From the NCBI GenBank assembly GCA_016199185.1, contig JACQHE010000005.1, positions 1 to 23,346 of the forward strand: a stretch of 23,346 nt of DNA, given 5' to 3'. The translations under genes and the position numbers were made by a program. Origin of the DNA: Candidatus Gottesmanbacteria bacterium. Lineage in GTDB: Bacteria; Patescibacteriota; Microgenomatia; UBA10105; UBA927. The notes beneath the pieces were generated by a model that was given only the letters and a program-made list of their open reading frames with translations, did not search any database and had not been told where the DNA came from. Position 1 is the first letter of the stretch, and each line of letters begins with the position of its first letter. Positions 8,585-16,313 of this stretch are shown here, piece after piece.

Positions 8585-8602
8585 ATTGCGTAATTACTTA
8601 AT
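8585..8602. promoter_or_regulatory. Operator dyad between the promoter and arsR
   Basis: The dyad has form ATT-N2-GTAATTAC-N2-AAT, symmetric at 14 of 18 positions with a perfect 8-base core. It covers the first transcribed bases, the usual place for an ArsR/SmtB-family operator. Autoregulation by the next gene is the simplest reading. Confidence 0.65.
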
Positions 8603-8610
8603 CAAAACGT

Positions 8611-8928
8611 ATGCTGACAAAAGCGCAAATCAAAAAAATAAAAGTTGGAACTGCCAAAAACGACGGGCAACTTCCTTTGATCTTTGAAGCTCTGGGCGAC
8701 GGCGGAAGGTTTCGTATGTTTAGACTTTTAACGGCGCATCACGATCTGTGCGTGACGGATATTGCGGAAGTGTTCGGGATTACCATATCGGCGGCCTCCC
8801 AGCAGTTAAAGATTTTGGAACGAGTCGGACTGATACAAAAAATCAGAATGGGGCAAATGGTCTGCTATGAAATTAAAGAAGATCCGGGCTTACGCCGCAT
8901 CGTCCAATTGTTGCAGTATGAGAAATAA
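8611..8928 (+). CDS. ArsR/SmtB-family transcriptional repressor
   Basis: This 105-residue winged-helix protein has the ArsR signature: ALGDGGRFRMFRLL, then DLCVTDIAEVFGITISAASQQLKILERVGLI (helix-turn-helix) and a wing with GQMVCYEI. Cys47 lies at the position of the ELCVCDL metal site of classical ArsR, but the second Cys of that site is Thr. Cys85 lies in the wing, so any thiol site would have to use Cys47 and Cys85. It is first in its operon behind a consensus promoter and a dyad, which suggests autoregulation. The presence of MerC-like and MerA genes makes Hg(II) or another soft metal a reasonable inducer, but this is inference. The DUF3179 start lies inside its last codons (11-base overlap). 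Confidence 0.88.
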   Translation: MLTKAQIKKIKVGTAKNDGQLPLIFEALGDGGRFRMFRLLTAHHDLCVTDIAEVFGITISAASQQLKILERVGLIQKIRMGQMVCYEIKEDPGLRRIVQLLQYEK

Positions 8929-9838
8929 AATTTTCATTGTAGGACTCGTCACCGTCATCATTGCCATAGGCGTTATGGTAACCAACGGCACAAAACATAG
9001 CGTTCCCTTAGACGAGATTATCGGAGGCGGACCGCCCAAGGACGGCGTACCGCCTATTGATAATCCAAAGTTCGTGGCTATTGCCCAAGCCGACTCGTTC
9101 TTGAGTGGTTCCGACCCCGGTATTGCCTTAGATATAAACGGCGGACAACGATTCTACCCCTTTCAAATTTTGGTTTGGCACGAAATTGTCAATGATACGG
9201 TGAATGGAAAACGGGTGCTGGTCACCTATTGCCCGCTTTGCTTATCGGGAATCGTGTTTGATCCCCTCGTCAATGGTCAGCGTGTGGAATTCGGTACGTC
9301 CGGCAAGCTTTGGAACTCTAATTTAGTCATGTATGACCGCAAAACTGATTCTTTGTGGTCGCAAATTTTAGGCGAGGCGATTACGGGAGAAATGACCGGC
9401 GCGCGGCTGGCGGTCCTTCCTTCGGATATGATGGGCTACGAAAACTTTAAAAAGACGTATCCCGCAGGCCTTGTGCTTTCCAAAGAGACAGGGGCAGCGA
9501 GATTCTACGGTCAGGATCCATACGGAGATTATTACACCAGCCCCGGCACGTATTTCCCGGTCGGTAAAAAAGATGATCGCTTAGGTGAAAAAGACTTTGT
9601 ATTAGGTATAATAGTGAATAACAAAGCCAAGGCCTACTGGCCGGAAGCAGTGAAAAAAGCCGGGAAGATCGAAGATCGTTTCGAAGGCAAAACGATTATT
9701 GCGCGATATGAAAAAGACATTGATGCCGTACGGCTCTTTGAGAAAAAAGCCGATGGCACGGTCGAACGCATCAATCCTTTTGGCGCTTTCTGGTTTTCCT
9801 GGGTCGCCGCGCACCCCGATACAGAACTGTTAAAATAA
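8918..9838 (+). CDS. DUF3179 family protein, membrane-anchored
   Basis: This 306-residue protein starts with MRNKIF and an N-terminal membrane segment (about 5-22), so the rest is probably outside the membrane. The DUF3179 hallmark VTYCPLC is at 102-108 (Cys105 and Cys108), followed by SGIVFD, VEFGTSGKLWNSNLVMYDR and SLWSQ, all typical of the family. Its function is not known. The CxxC pair and its place next to TlpA, CcdA and glutaredoxin suggest thiol or metal chemistry. An upstream in-frame ATG at 8867 lies deep in arsR and precedes the membrane segment with an unlikely charged stretch, so 8918 is preferred. It overlaps arsR by 11 bases and is followed after 19 bases by the MerC-like gene. 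Confidence 0.88.
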   Translation: MRNKIFIVGLVTVIIAIGVMVTNGTKHSVPLDEIIGGGPPKDGVPPIDNPKFVAIAQADSFLSGSDPGIALDINGGQRFYPFQILVWHEIVNDTVNGKRVLVTYCPLCLSGIVFDPLVNGQRVEFGTSGKLWNSNLVMYDRKTDSLWSQILGEAITGEMTGARLAVLPSDMMGYENFKKTYPAGLVLSKETGAARFYGQDPYGDYYTSPGTYFPVGKKDDRLGEKDFVLGIIVNNKAKAYWPEAVKKAGKIEDRFEGKTIIARYEKDIDAVRLFEKKADGTVERINPFGAFWFSWVAAHPDTELLK

Positions 9839-9857
9839 TTTAATCAATTCAAAAATT

Positions 9858-10277
9858 ATGAAAAACTTTCTTAAAAAAGTGCTCACAAGACTAACACCCA
9901 TCCTAGGCGCGGGGGCAATTGGAGTCTGTCCGCTTTGTTGGATTGGCTCTGCATCGCTCCTTACCTATCTTGGTTTAGGAGCTCTTATACCAGTGTGGCG
10001 CTGGATTGCTTTCGGATTAATTGCTCTGGGCGCAGTGGGCTTCGTTCTTGACTACAGATTTCATAAGAATCCTTATCCGCTTGTACTTCTTTCCTTCGGC
10101 GCGGCGCTTCTTTATGTTGGTCGATACGTATTTTTAAGCACTTGGGGCGCGTGGCAAATTTGGGGACCGGGCGCAGTGCTCATCATCGGAGCGGTGATCT
10201 ACAATAGATATCTCTTTAGAAAGCCGCTCGCCTCGCCGAAGCCTCCGGCGAAGCGCGGGTCGGCTCCGCAATTATAA
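9858..10277 (+). CDS. MerC-like mercury transport membrane protein
   Basis: This 139-residue protein has four predicted membrane helices. The first contains GVCPLCWIGSASLL (Cys24, Cys27) followed by YLGLGAL. MerC proteins have the same layout: a CxxC pair in helix 1 followed by a glycine-rich IGLG stretch, and four helices. MerC carries Hg(II) across the inner membrane. The last 20 residues (KPLASPKPPAKRGSAPQL and neighbours) are a Pro/Lys/Ser tail encoded by a GC-rich palindrome and are probably not part of the conserved protein. It lies mid-operon with short gaps on both sides. The family call rests on topology and cysteine spacing, and a different small thiol membrane protein is possible. 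Confidence 0.65.
   Translation: MKNFLKKVLTRLTPILGAGAIGVCPLCWIGSASLLTYLGLGALIPVWRWIAFGLIALGAVGFVLDYRFHKNPYPLVLLSFGAALLYVGRYVFLSTWGAWQIWGPGAVLIIGAVIYNRYLFRKPLASPKPPAKRGSAPQL
10233..10251. repeat. GC-rich palindrome in the 3' end of the MerC-like gene
   Basis: TCGCCG (10233-10238), a 7-base loop and CGGCGA (10246-10251). The surrounding stretch is markedly richer in G and C than the gene body. It encodes a low-complexity tail, as if a repeat had landed at the end of the gene. Confidence 0.5.
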
Positions 10278-10294
10278 ACGTAGCACCAAAAATT

Positions 10295-10843
10295 ATGAAA
10301 ACATCTTTAATTATTATCAGCGTTGTGATTTTGATTGTTGTCGGATGGTTGCTGATTTCCAATACAGGACAGCATCGAAGTATGAATTCAAGCAGCAACA
10401 CTACTACCCAAACTGAGTCGTTAACCAGAGCTGACAAAGCTCCTGATTTTGCTCTGCAAGATTATAACGGCAAGACGGTGAAGCTGGCGGATTTTCAGGG
10501 CAGACCCCTCGTCATCAATTCTTGGGCAGCATGGTGTCCGTTTTGCCGCAAGGAGCTGGTTGATTTTGCTCTTATCCAAAAAGAATTCGGCGATCGGGTC
10601 GTCATTATCGCCATTGACCGAGCCGAATCATTGGAAACTGCTAAAAAATACTCTGACGAACTCGGTGTCACGAACAGCTTGGTCTTTCTCCTTGATCCTT
10701 CAGATTCGTTTTACCAATCCATCGGCGGATTTTCCATGCCGGAAACGATTTTTGTTGATAAAAGCGGCCGTTTAGTAGACCATAAGCGCGGCCCGATGGA
10801 AATCGATGAGATGCGAAATCGGATGAGTAAAATTATGCAATAA
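10295..10843 (+). CDS. TlpA-like thioredoxin-fold thiol-disulfide oxidoreductase
   Basis: This 182-residue protein has an N-terminal signal anchor (about 4-22), a Ser/Thr/Asn-rich linker and a TlpA/ResA-like domain starting at KAPDFALQDYNGKTVKLADF. The active site is WCPFC (Cys81, Cys84), and the cis-Pro loop is GGFSMPET. It should act outside the membrane as a reductant or disulfide exchanger. Its electron donor is probably CcdA, whose gene begins two bases after its stop. In a mercury context it may keep thiols of exported proteins or of the MerC-like carrier reduced; this is inference. An A-rich stretch rather than a Shine-Dalgarno precedes the ATG. Confidence 0.88.
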   Translation: MKTSLIIISVVILIVVGWLLISNTGQHRSMNSSSNTTTQTESLTRADKAPDFALQDYNGKTVKLADFQGRPLVINSWAAWCPFCRKELVDFALIQKEFGDRVVIIAIDRAESLETAKKYSDELGVTNSLVFLLDPSDSFYQSIGGFSMPETIFVDKSGRLVDHKRGPMEIDEMRNRMSKIMQ

Positions 10844-10845
10844 CT

Positions 10846-11571
10846 ATGGATAGTTCGCTTATCATCCCGGCTTTTATCGCCGGTATCCTAACTTTTCTGG
10901 CTCCCTGCACGCTTCCTTTAGTGCCAGGGTATTTAGGGTTTATCAGCGGAGCGTCCGGGACGCGCTGGAAAATTTTTCTCAACGGCTTTTTCTTTATGGT
11001 CGGTTTCAGCGCGGTTTTCATTAGTATGGGAACGCTCGTAGGATTTGTTGGCGCCGCATTTCTTGTTCCCTATCGATTGTGGCTGGGCAGAATCGGCGGC
11101 ATCTTCGTCATTCTTTTTGGCTTGTTTATGCTCAATGTGTTCAAAATCCCGTTTCTCATGCGGGAGAAGCGACTGACCGTCCCGGCGCTTTTTAAACGGG
11201 GGAACCCGATCAATTCCTTTATCCTGGGCACAGCGTTTGCCTTTGGCTGGACGCCATGCGTGGGCCCGATCCTGGGTTCAGTTCTGCTTTTGGCGTCCAC
11301 CTCCTCTACTGCCATCTCGGGAGCATTGCTGCTGGCTGTTTTCTCAGCCGGCCTGGCCGTCCCATTTTTACTCATTGCCCTGGGGATCGGATCAGCTTCC
11401 CGTTATATCAAAACCATCTCTAAGTACCTTCCTGTTGTTTCCGTGATCGGCGGCATATTCCTTATTTTTCTCGGGGCACTCATGGTTTCCGGAAACATGG
11501 GTCTTCTCATTTCCTCTGGCTACCAAATATTTCGATTTATACAGTATGACCGTCTGCTTAATTATCTTTAA
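10846..11571 (+). CDS. ccdA: CcdA-family transmembrane electron carrier
   Basis: This 241-residue protein has six predicted membrane helices and the paired cysteines of the CcdA/DsbD beta domain: FLAPCTLPLVPGYLGF (Cys21) and FGWTPCVGPILGS (Cys138). CcdA moves reducing equivalents from cytoplasmic thioredoxin to extracytoplasmic thioredoxin-fold proteins. It follows the TlpA-like gene by two bases and precedes the glutaredoxin-like gene, so the three form a plausible electron relay. Cytochrome c maturation genes are absent from the window, which argues for a general thiol-redox role. Confidence 0.92.
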   Translation: MDSSLIIPAFIAGILTFLAPCTLPLVPGYLGFISGASGTRWKIFLNGFFFMVGFSAVFISMGTLVGFVGAAFLVPYRLWLGRIGGIFVILFGLFMLNVFKIPFLMREKRLTVPALFKRGNPINSFILGTAFAFGWTPCVGPILGSVLLLASTSSTAISGALLLAVFSAGLAVPFLLIALGIGSASRYIKTISKYLPVVSVIGGIFLIFLGALMVSGNMGLLISSGYQIFRFIQYDRLLNYL

Positions 11572-11594
11572 ATCTATGATGGGAGGTGATAGCA

Positions 11595-11843
11595 ATGCCA
11601 AAGATAACGATATATTCAACGACGACCTGTCCGTACTGTAAGATGCTCAAAAGTTACTTGAGTGAGAAAAATATCTCATTTGAGGAAGTGTTATTGGACG
11701 AGCGGCCGGATCAAATGCAGGTATCTGTGGATACCTGCGGTTCCATGGGGGTTCCCTGCACGCATATTACCAAAGGCGACGGAACAACGGTGAACATTCT
11801 CGGATTTGACAAAGAAAAAATCGACGCAACGCTTGGTCTTTAG
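11595..11843 (+). CDS. Glutaredoxin-like (NrdH/Grx) protein
   Basis: This 82-residue protein has a thioredoxin fold with CPYC (Cys12, Cys15) and the cis-Pro region GSMGVPCTHI, then LGFDKEKID. Two further cysteines (Cys48, Cys55) flank the cis-Pro loop, which is not usual and could bind a metal or a second disulfide. The start is set by the best ribosome-binding site of the window, GGGAGGTGAT at 11581-11590, five bases before the ATG; it closely matches the 16S anti-Shine-Dalgarno. The gene is last in the arsR operon and converges on zwf-gnd with an 8-base gap. No terminator is visible there. Confidence 0.88.
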   Translation: MPKITIYSTTTCPYCKMLKSYLSEKNISFEEVLLDERPDQMQVSVDTCGSMGVPCTHITKGDGTTVNILGFDKEKIDATLGL

Positions 11844-11851
11844 GTAAACTT

Positions 11852-14176
11852 TCACGCTTTGTGCTTGCCAAATTGCTCGCGAAGGGAAGAGAGGACTTTT
11901 CCTGTAAAATCCGGATGTTTTTGTGACTGAAGCCTGAATGTGAGCGCATCTTCAATGACGCGCGCGGCAACCTTCAGCTCGCGCGCAGTCGAAACCGTCC
12001 ACGCGCCCTCGCCGGTTTGACCGACAGAGCCGGACACTTCCTCTAGTTTCTCTCCATGGAGTTCAAAAGCGTTTTTGAGCCAGCCGACGAGACGGGATTC
12101 AATAACACTTTTGTGGTTATACACGTCTGCTACGTGGGCAAGATTCAGGGTATAGTTTGCTTTTTTCAAAATAGTAAATCCCTCGGCGATGGCTTGCATC
12201 ATGCCGTACTCGATGCCGTTATGGACCATTTTGACGAAATGTCCGGCTCCGATCTTCCCGACGTAGCCGTACGCGGACGGGGCGGCAATTGCCGCAAGAA
12301 GCGGTTCGATTGTCTCGTAGTCTTTCTTTTTTCCTCCGGCCATCAAGCACGCGCCGTTTCTGGCCCCGTCAGGGCCTCCGGAAACACCAACATCCAAATA
12401 TCGTATCGCGTGGGAGGTGAGGAGTGTATTTCGACGAATGGTGTCTTTGTAAAAAGAATTTCCGCCGTCAATAATCATGTCATCTTTAGAAAGAAGCGGA
12501 ATAAGAACTTCTAGCATTTCATCAACCACAATTCCTGCAGGAAGCATGAGCCAAATGATTCGCGGGGTAGGGAGTGACCGGACCAGTGCGGCCACGCTGT
12601 AGGCGCCGTGTATACCGGAGGCTTCAAGGGTTCGCGTGACTGACTCCGTCCGATTGTATCCAAAAATTTCCCATCCTTTTTCTACGAGGTGCTGTGCTAT
12701 GCCGCCGCCCATTTTCCCAAGCCCGATCATGCCGATCGTTTTGTTTTTCTGTGAGGCGCTAGCTTGTTCCACATACGCGCCCGCACTGCGTATATCTGCG
12801 GTATCAGGGGGGTAGGAGGTAAGCGGGACGACATTAGTGCGCCACGCCTCAATAATCGGATCGGTAAATTTCCACATGGCCGATACTTCCTGGGAGCTTG
12901 CAAAGAGCGTCTGATCGCCTGCGATCGCGTCAAACAGCAGTTTTTCGTAGGCCGCCACATACTGGACCTGCGCCTCGTGCTCTCGATAATTGAAGCGGAT
13001 GGTACGCTCTTCAATGCTGTTTTGGAGCCCCGGTTTTTTAGCAAAGAGCGTCACGACGATCTCCTCATGCGGTTCCAGACGAAAGGTGATGGTATTTTGG
13101 TAATGCGTGCCCGGAGGGCAAAGACAAGGGGTCGGATGTCGAAATGTGACGACAATTTCCTTTTGCGCGACACCCATCCGTTTGCCGCTTTCCAGAATAA
13201 ATGGCACGCCCTGCCACCTTTGGCCTGAAAGGGAGGCGCGGATTTTAAAATACGTTTCCGTATCGGAATCTGCGGCAACGCCCTCTACACCTCGGTATCC
13301 GTCATACTGGGCGCGGAGCGACTGTTTTTTTACCTCTTCGGGCGCAAGCGGCTGGAGGAGTGCAAGCGCTGATGCCCGTTTGGCACGGATGGCCGAGGCG
13401 GCAAAAGATTCGGGGTGATCCATGGCAACGAGCGCAAGCATTTGGAGCAGGTGGTTTTGGCCCACATCGCGGAGAGCCCCAACACCATCGTAGAATGCTC
13501 CCCGTCCTTCCGCTCCTAATTTTTCCAAAAGCCGTATCTCAACCTTTTCAATAGATAGGCTATTCCATGAATCCTCAAAAAGATGATTGGAAAATCGGAA
13601 TTGTAATATATTTTGCAGCATGTCTTTCCCCAGATAGTGATCGATGCGATAAATCTGTTCCTCTTTAAACAGCGAAGCGAGGTGCATATCGAGCATTTCT
13701 GAAGTTTTGAGATCTTTTCCGAAGGGTTTTTCTATGAGTACCCGCGTCCAACCTTCCTCGGGTGAACAGGGAATCGTAAGTCCCGAAGCAGCCAAATTTT
13801 TCAGAATCGGCTCATACATAGGTGGGGGGACGGCAAGATAAAACAACTTATTGCTGCAGGCCTTCCATGCTCCATCCATCCGTCCGAGCACGCGGGAGAG
13901 CGCCGTGTAATCCTCCTCGCGTTCCAGTTGCCCCCGCTGGTAGGTAACGAGACGCAAAAATTGATCAGTGACGTTTGGCGCTATACTCTTTACATACTCC
14001 CGAAAATCGTCCGATGCGTATGGACGCCGGGAAAATCCGATCAGGTGAAACAGGGGTGGCAGCTTCTGTTTCTCATAGAGATGAACAAGCGCTGGGATGA
14101 TCTTTTTTTTCATAAGATCGCCGGTTGCACCCAGGATGACAAAAATCGTCGGAGCATGAACAGCATTGATCTGCAT
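11852..14176 (-). CDS. zwf-gnd: Bifunctional glucose-6-phosphate dehydrogenase / 6-phosphogluconate dehydrogenase
   Basis: This 774-residue fusion catalyses both NADP-linked oxidations of the oxidative pentose phosphate pathway. The G6PDH part (about 1-475) has GATGDL (16-21), EKPFGKD (149-155) and the active-site block RIDHYLGK (177-184). A short linker of Ala/Ser/Gln (about 466-478) leads to the 6PGDH part: GLGKMGGG (485-492), the catalytic DVGVSGGPDGARNG (595-608) and GAGHFVKMVHNGIEYGMMQ (643-661). The 6PGDH half is the short decarboxylating (GndA/YqeC-like) type. No 6-phosphogluconolactonase gene lies nearby; that step can occur spontaneously. The gene follows rpiB by 5 bases on the same strand, and merA lies upstream, so the NADPH made here could feed MerA. 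Base composition is richer in GC than that of merA. Confidence 0.93.
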   Translation of the reverse strand: MQINAVHAPTIFVILGATGDLMKKKIIPALVHLYEKQKLPPLFHLIGFSRRPYASDDFREYVKSIAPNVTDQFLRLVTYQRGQLEREEDYTALSRVLGRMDGAWKACSNKLFYLAVPPPMYEPILKNLAASGLTIPCSPEEGWTRVLIEKPFGKDLKTSEMLDMHLASLFKEEQIYRIDHYLGKDMLQNILQFRFSNHLFEDSWNSLSIEKVEIRLLEKLGAEGRGAFYDGVGALRDVGQNHLLQMLALVAMDHPESFAASAIRAKRASALALLQPLAPEEVKKQSLRAQYDGYRGVEGVAADSDTETYFKIRASLSGQRWQGVPFILESGKRMGVAQKEIVVTFRHPTPCLCPPGTHYQNTITFRLEPHEEIVVTLFAKKPGLQNSIEERTIRFNYREHEAQVQYVAAYEKLLFDAIAGDQTLFASSQEVSAMWKFTDPIIEAWRTNVVPLTSYPPDTADIRSAGAYVEQASASQKNKTIGMIGLGKMGGGIAQHLVEKGWEIFGYNRTESVTRTLEASGIHGAYSVAALVRSLPTPRIIWLMLPAGIVVDEMLEVLIPLLSKDDMIIDGGNSFYKDTIRRNTLLTSHAIRYLDVGVSGGPDGARNGACLMAGGKKKDYETIEPLLAAIAAPSAYGYVGKIGAGHFVKMVHNGIEYGMMQAIAEGFTILKKANYTLNLAHVADVYNHKSVIESRLVGWLKNAFELHGEKLEEVSGSVGQTGEGAWTVSTARELKVAARVIEDALTFRLQSQKHPDFTGKVLSSLREQFGKHKA

Positions 14177-14181
14177 ATTTC

Positions 14182-14667
14182 TTAAACTTTATCCGAATCT
14201 TGTTCAAATTTCCTGATCTGCTCAAGCCTTCTCCTGTGCCGTTCCTCGCCGGTAAACTCGCTTGCAAGCCACGCATGCATCATTTCTCGAGCCTCGTTCT
14301 CGCGGAGGAAATCACCGGCAAGCACGAGGATATTGGCGTCATTGTGCTCGCGCGAGAGAATGGCGGATTGGATATCGTAGGGAGCTACTGCCCGTATCCC
14401 TTTGACTTTATTGGCGGCTATTGCCATGCCGGCGGCCGTCCGGCACGCCAAAATCCCTTTGGCGTCTTTGCCGTTTTCCTGGTCACGAGCTACCTTTTTG
14501 GCAACCGCCAACGCATAGAGGGGATAGTCGTCTGTCTGGTCAAGGACATTGTTGCCCTCGTCTTCCCATCTATACCCCCAAGCGGTCAAGACAGTTTTGA
14601 AGGCTTCTTTAAGTGCGTACCCGCCGTGATCGGCTCCGAGATAGAGGAAGTCAGTCATGCTATTCAT
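14182..14667 (-). CDS. rpiB: Ribose-5-phosphate isomerase B
   Basis: This 161-residue enzyme interconverts ribulose-5-phosphate and ribose-5-phosphate, the step after 6-phosphogluconate dehydrogenase. Family marks are YLGADHGGYALKEAF, DYPLYA, the active-site block GILACRTAAGMAIAANKVKGIRA (normally GxxCGTGxG; here Arg-Thr-Ala-Ala replace part of it) and SREHNDANILVLAG. Two starts are possible, MNSMTD at 14667 or MTD at 14658; neither has a clear Shine-Dalgarno. It is 18 bases after merA and 5 before zwf-gnd, so the three are probably co-transcribed. The changed glycines near the catalytic Cys could alter activity or substrate. Confidence 0.9.
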   Translation of the reverse strand: MNSMTDFLYLGADHGGYALKEAFKTVLTAWGYRWEDEGNNVLDQTDDYPLYALAVAKKVARDQENGKDAKGILACRTAAGMAIAANKVKGIRAVAPYDIQSAILSREHNDANILVLAGDFLRENEAREMMHAWLASEFTGEERHRRRLEQIRKFEQDSDKV

Positions 14668-14685
14668 TATTGCTCTTGCGGCCGC

Positions 14686-16086
14686 TTACACGCAACAGCT
14701 TAATTTCGAAATATCTTTGGTAAACGAAAGCGCAACAATTTTTATCGCTTCCGAAAGCGTTGGAAACATCGGGAGGGAATTGACCACATCATCAATCGTG
14801 TTTTTGTTTTTTACCAGCATCATCGCTTCAGCGATCAACTCACCGGCGTTTGGCGCGAGAATGTGCACGCCCAGAATTTGTTTTGTTTCCGGATGAATTG
14901 CCATTTTAATGAGCCCCTCTGTACGATTCATGATTATTGCTTTTGGAACATCAGCAAAAGAAACAGTCCGACACAAACATCTTCCGAACTGTTTCATCTC
15001 TTGTTCTTCAGTTAATCCTACTCCCGCAAGCTGCGGATCGGTAAAAATCGTGTAGGGCACGGCAGTATAATCGATGGAAAGCGTTGTGCCGCCAATGGCG
15101 TTCTCTGCAGCCAGTGTACCTTCTCTACCGGCGGTTGTCTCAAGACGAAGTGGGGTATTCGTAATGTCTCCAACGGCATAAATATGGGCTTGTGAGGTTT
15201 GAAATTGTGGGTTTACTTTGATCGCTTGTTTTTCGTCAATTGCAACGCCCGCCACATCAAGTCCCAATCCTTGCGTATTGGGAGTCTTACCGACTGCAAG
15301 TAATATTTCATCCGCCTGCACTTCCTCTGTTTTACCATCAATGATATAAGAAACAATCTTTTTGTCTCCTTCTATTCGCGCGCTTTTGACTTGAACATTT
15401 GTTTTAATAGTAATGCCTTCATCGATAAGTATCTCTGCTAGTCTCGTAATTAATTCTTCTTCACCTCGGAAAATAGAAGGGCTTCTGTGAAGAATTGTTA
15501 CCTTCGTGCCAAAGCGGGCAAACATCTGCGCAAATTCAAGCCCAACTGGACCACCCCCAATGACAAGGAGTTCTTTTGGCTGTTGTTTTAATTTCAAAGC
15601 CTCAATATGGGTTATGTAACCAACCTGTTGTATGTTCTCAATTGATGGAACAGTCGCCGTTGAACCAGCAGCGATAATAAACTTCTTGGCTTGATACGTT
15701 TGACCGGAAACTTCAATCCCGTTAGGAGAAACAAAACGAGCTTTACCTTGTGTGAGAGTAACATTTTCTAAACCACGTAAGACTTTCTCATACTTTTCAC
15801 CTCTTAATTTTGCTACCAAATCAAGCTCATGTTGAACAACTGTTGCAAAATCAAAATTTTTAACCTCAATATCAAGACCTGGAATATTATGGTTTCGTGC
15901 TAAATGCATTACTTCGCCAGCCCAAATTAGAGTTTTAGAGGGTACACAACCCACATTCAGACACGTTCCGCCCAGCGGCAGCCCGCTATTGACCATCAGG
16001 GTTTTTGCTCCCAATTCGTTTGCGGTAATCGCCGCAGCAAAAGCCCCAGCTCCTCCACCGATAATAATCAAATCGTATTGTTCCAT
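14686..16086 (-). CDS. merA: Mercuric reductase (Hg(II) to Hg(0), NADPH-dependent)
   Basis: This 466-residue flavoprotein disulfide reductase has an FAD motif IIIGGGAGAFAAA, the redox-active GGTCLNVGCVPSK (Cys42, Cys47), an NAD(P) motif VIGGGPVGLEF, the second FAD motif IYAVGD, and the dimerisation domain. The C terminus reads KDISKLSCCV. The vicinal Cys464-Cys465 pair is the diagnostic feature of MerA and is absent from dihydrolipoamide dehydrogenase. The N-terminal metal-binding NmerA domain of many MerA proteins is missing. The gene is visibly AT-richer than rpiB and zwf-gnd downstream, which suggests a separate origin. No MerR, MerT or MerP is in the window; the ArsR protein and MerC-like protein across the island may fill these roles. 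No Shine-Dalgarno precedes the start. Confidence 0.85.
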   Translation of the reverse strand: MEQYDLIIIGGGAGAFAAAITANELGAKTLMVNSGLPLGGTCLNVGCVPSKTLIWAGEVMHLARNHNIPGLDIEVKNFDFATVVQHELDLVAKLRGEKYEKVLRGLENVTLTQGKARFVSPNGIEVSGQTYQAKKFIIAAGSTATVPSIENIQQVGYITHIEALKLKQQPKELLVIGGGPVGLEFAQMFARFGTKVTILHRSPSIFRGEEELITRLAEILIDEGITIKTNVQVKSARIEGDKKIVSYIIDGKTEEVQADEILLAVGKTPNTQGLGLDVAGVAIDEKQAIKVNPQFQTSQAHIYAVGDITNTPLRLETTAGREGTLAAENAIGGTTLSIDYTAVPYTIFTDPQLAGVGLTEEQEMKQFGRCLCRTVSFADVPKAIIMNRTEGLIKMAIHPETKQILGVHILAPNAGELIAEAMMLVKNKNTIDDVVNSLPMFPTLSEAIKIVALSFTKDISKLSCCV

Positions 16087-16126
16087 AGATATTTATAGCT
16101 AATATAGTTTCCATGATACGCCAAGT

Positions 16127-16138
16127 CCTATCAATAGG
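16127..16138. promoter_or_regulatory. Short dyad upstream of merA
   Basis: CCTAT-CA-ATAGG lies about 40 bases before the merA start on the minus strand. It could be an operator, but there is no clear promoter to support it and it is short. Confidence 0.2.
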
Positions 16139-16151
16139 GAACTACATAGAC

Positions 16152-16170
16152 ATCAACCCGCCGGGTTGAT
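16152..16170. other. Stem-loop between merA and the hsdS remnant
   Basis: ATCAACCC (16152-16159), GCC and GGGTTGAT (16163-16170) make a perfect 8-bp hairpin. It has no good T-run on either strand, so it is not a typical terminator. Together with 16087-16313 it lies in a stretch without a convincing gene. That stretch holds only a 23-codon open frame at 16225-16296 (MILNKTILILEDE start, faintly like a response-regulator N terminus). Confidence 0.4.
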
Positions 16171-16313
16171 TAGCTTTAAACCTCTTCCTTTTCATGGTAG
16201 ACATTAACATTTTTAGTGAATTCTATGATCCTCAATAAAACCATTCTGATTCTGGAAGATGAATCGAGCAAGATCAGCCGTATGATTTTTCCGTAAACGA
16301 GTATAATTGACGT

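Noticed and set aside
11844..11851. Possible terminator between the glutaredoxin gene and zwf-gnd.
   Set aside because: The gap is 8 bases and no hairpin with a T-run is seen on either strand.
14686..16086. Dihydrolipoamide dehydrogenase as an alternative name for the merA product.
   Set aside because: The C-terminal Cys-Cys pair fits MerA, and no 2-oxoacid dehydrogenase E1/E2 genes are nearby.
16225..16296. Short frame beginning MILNKTILILEDE, faintly like a response-regulator N terminus.
   Set aside because: It has only 23 codons and lacks the phosphorylation site and the rest of a receiver domain. It could be a remnant, but chance is as likely.
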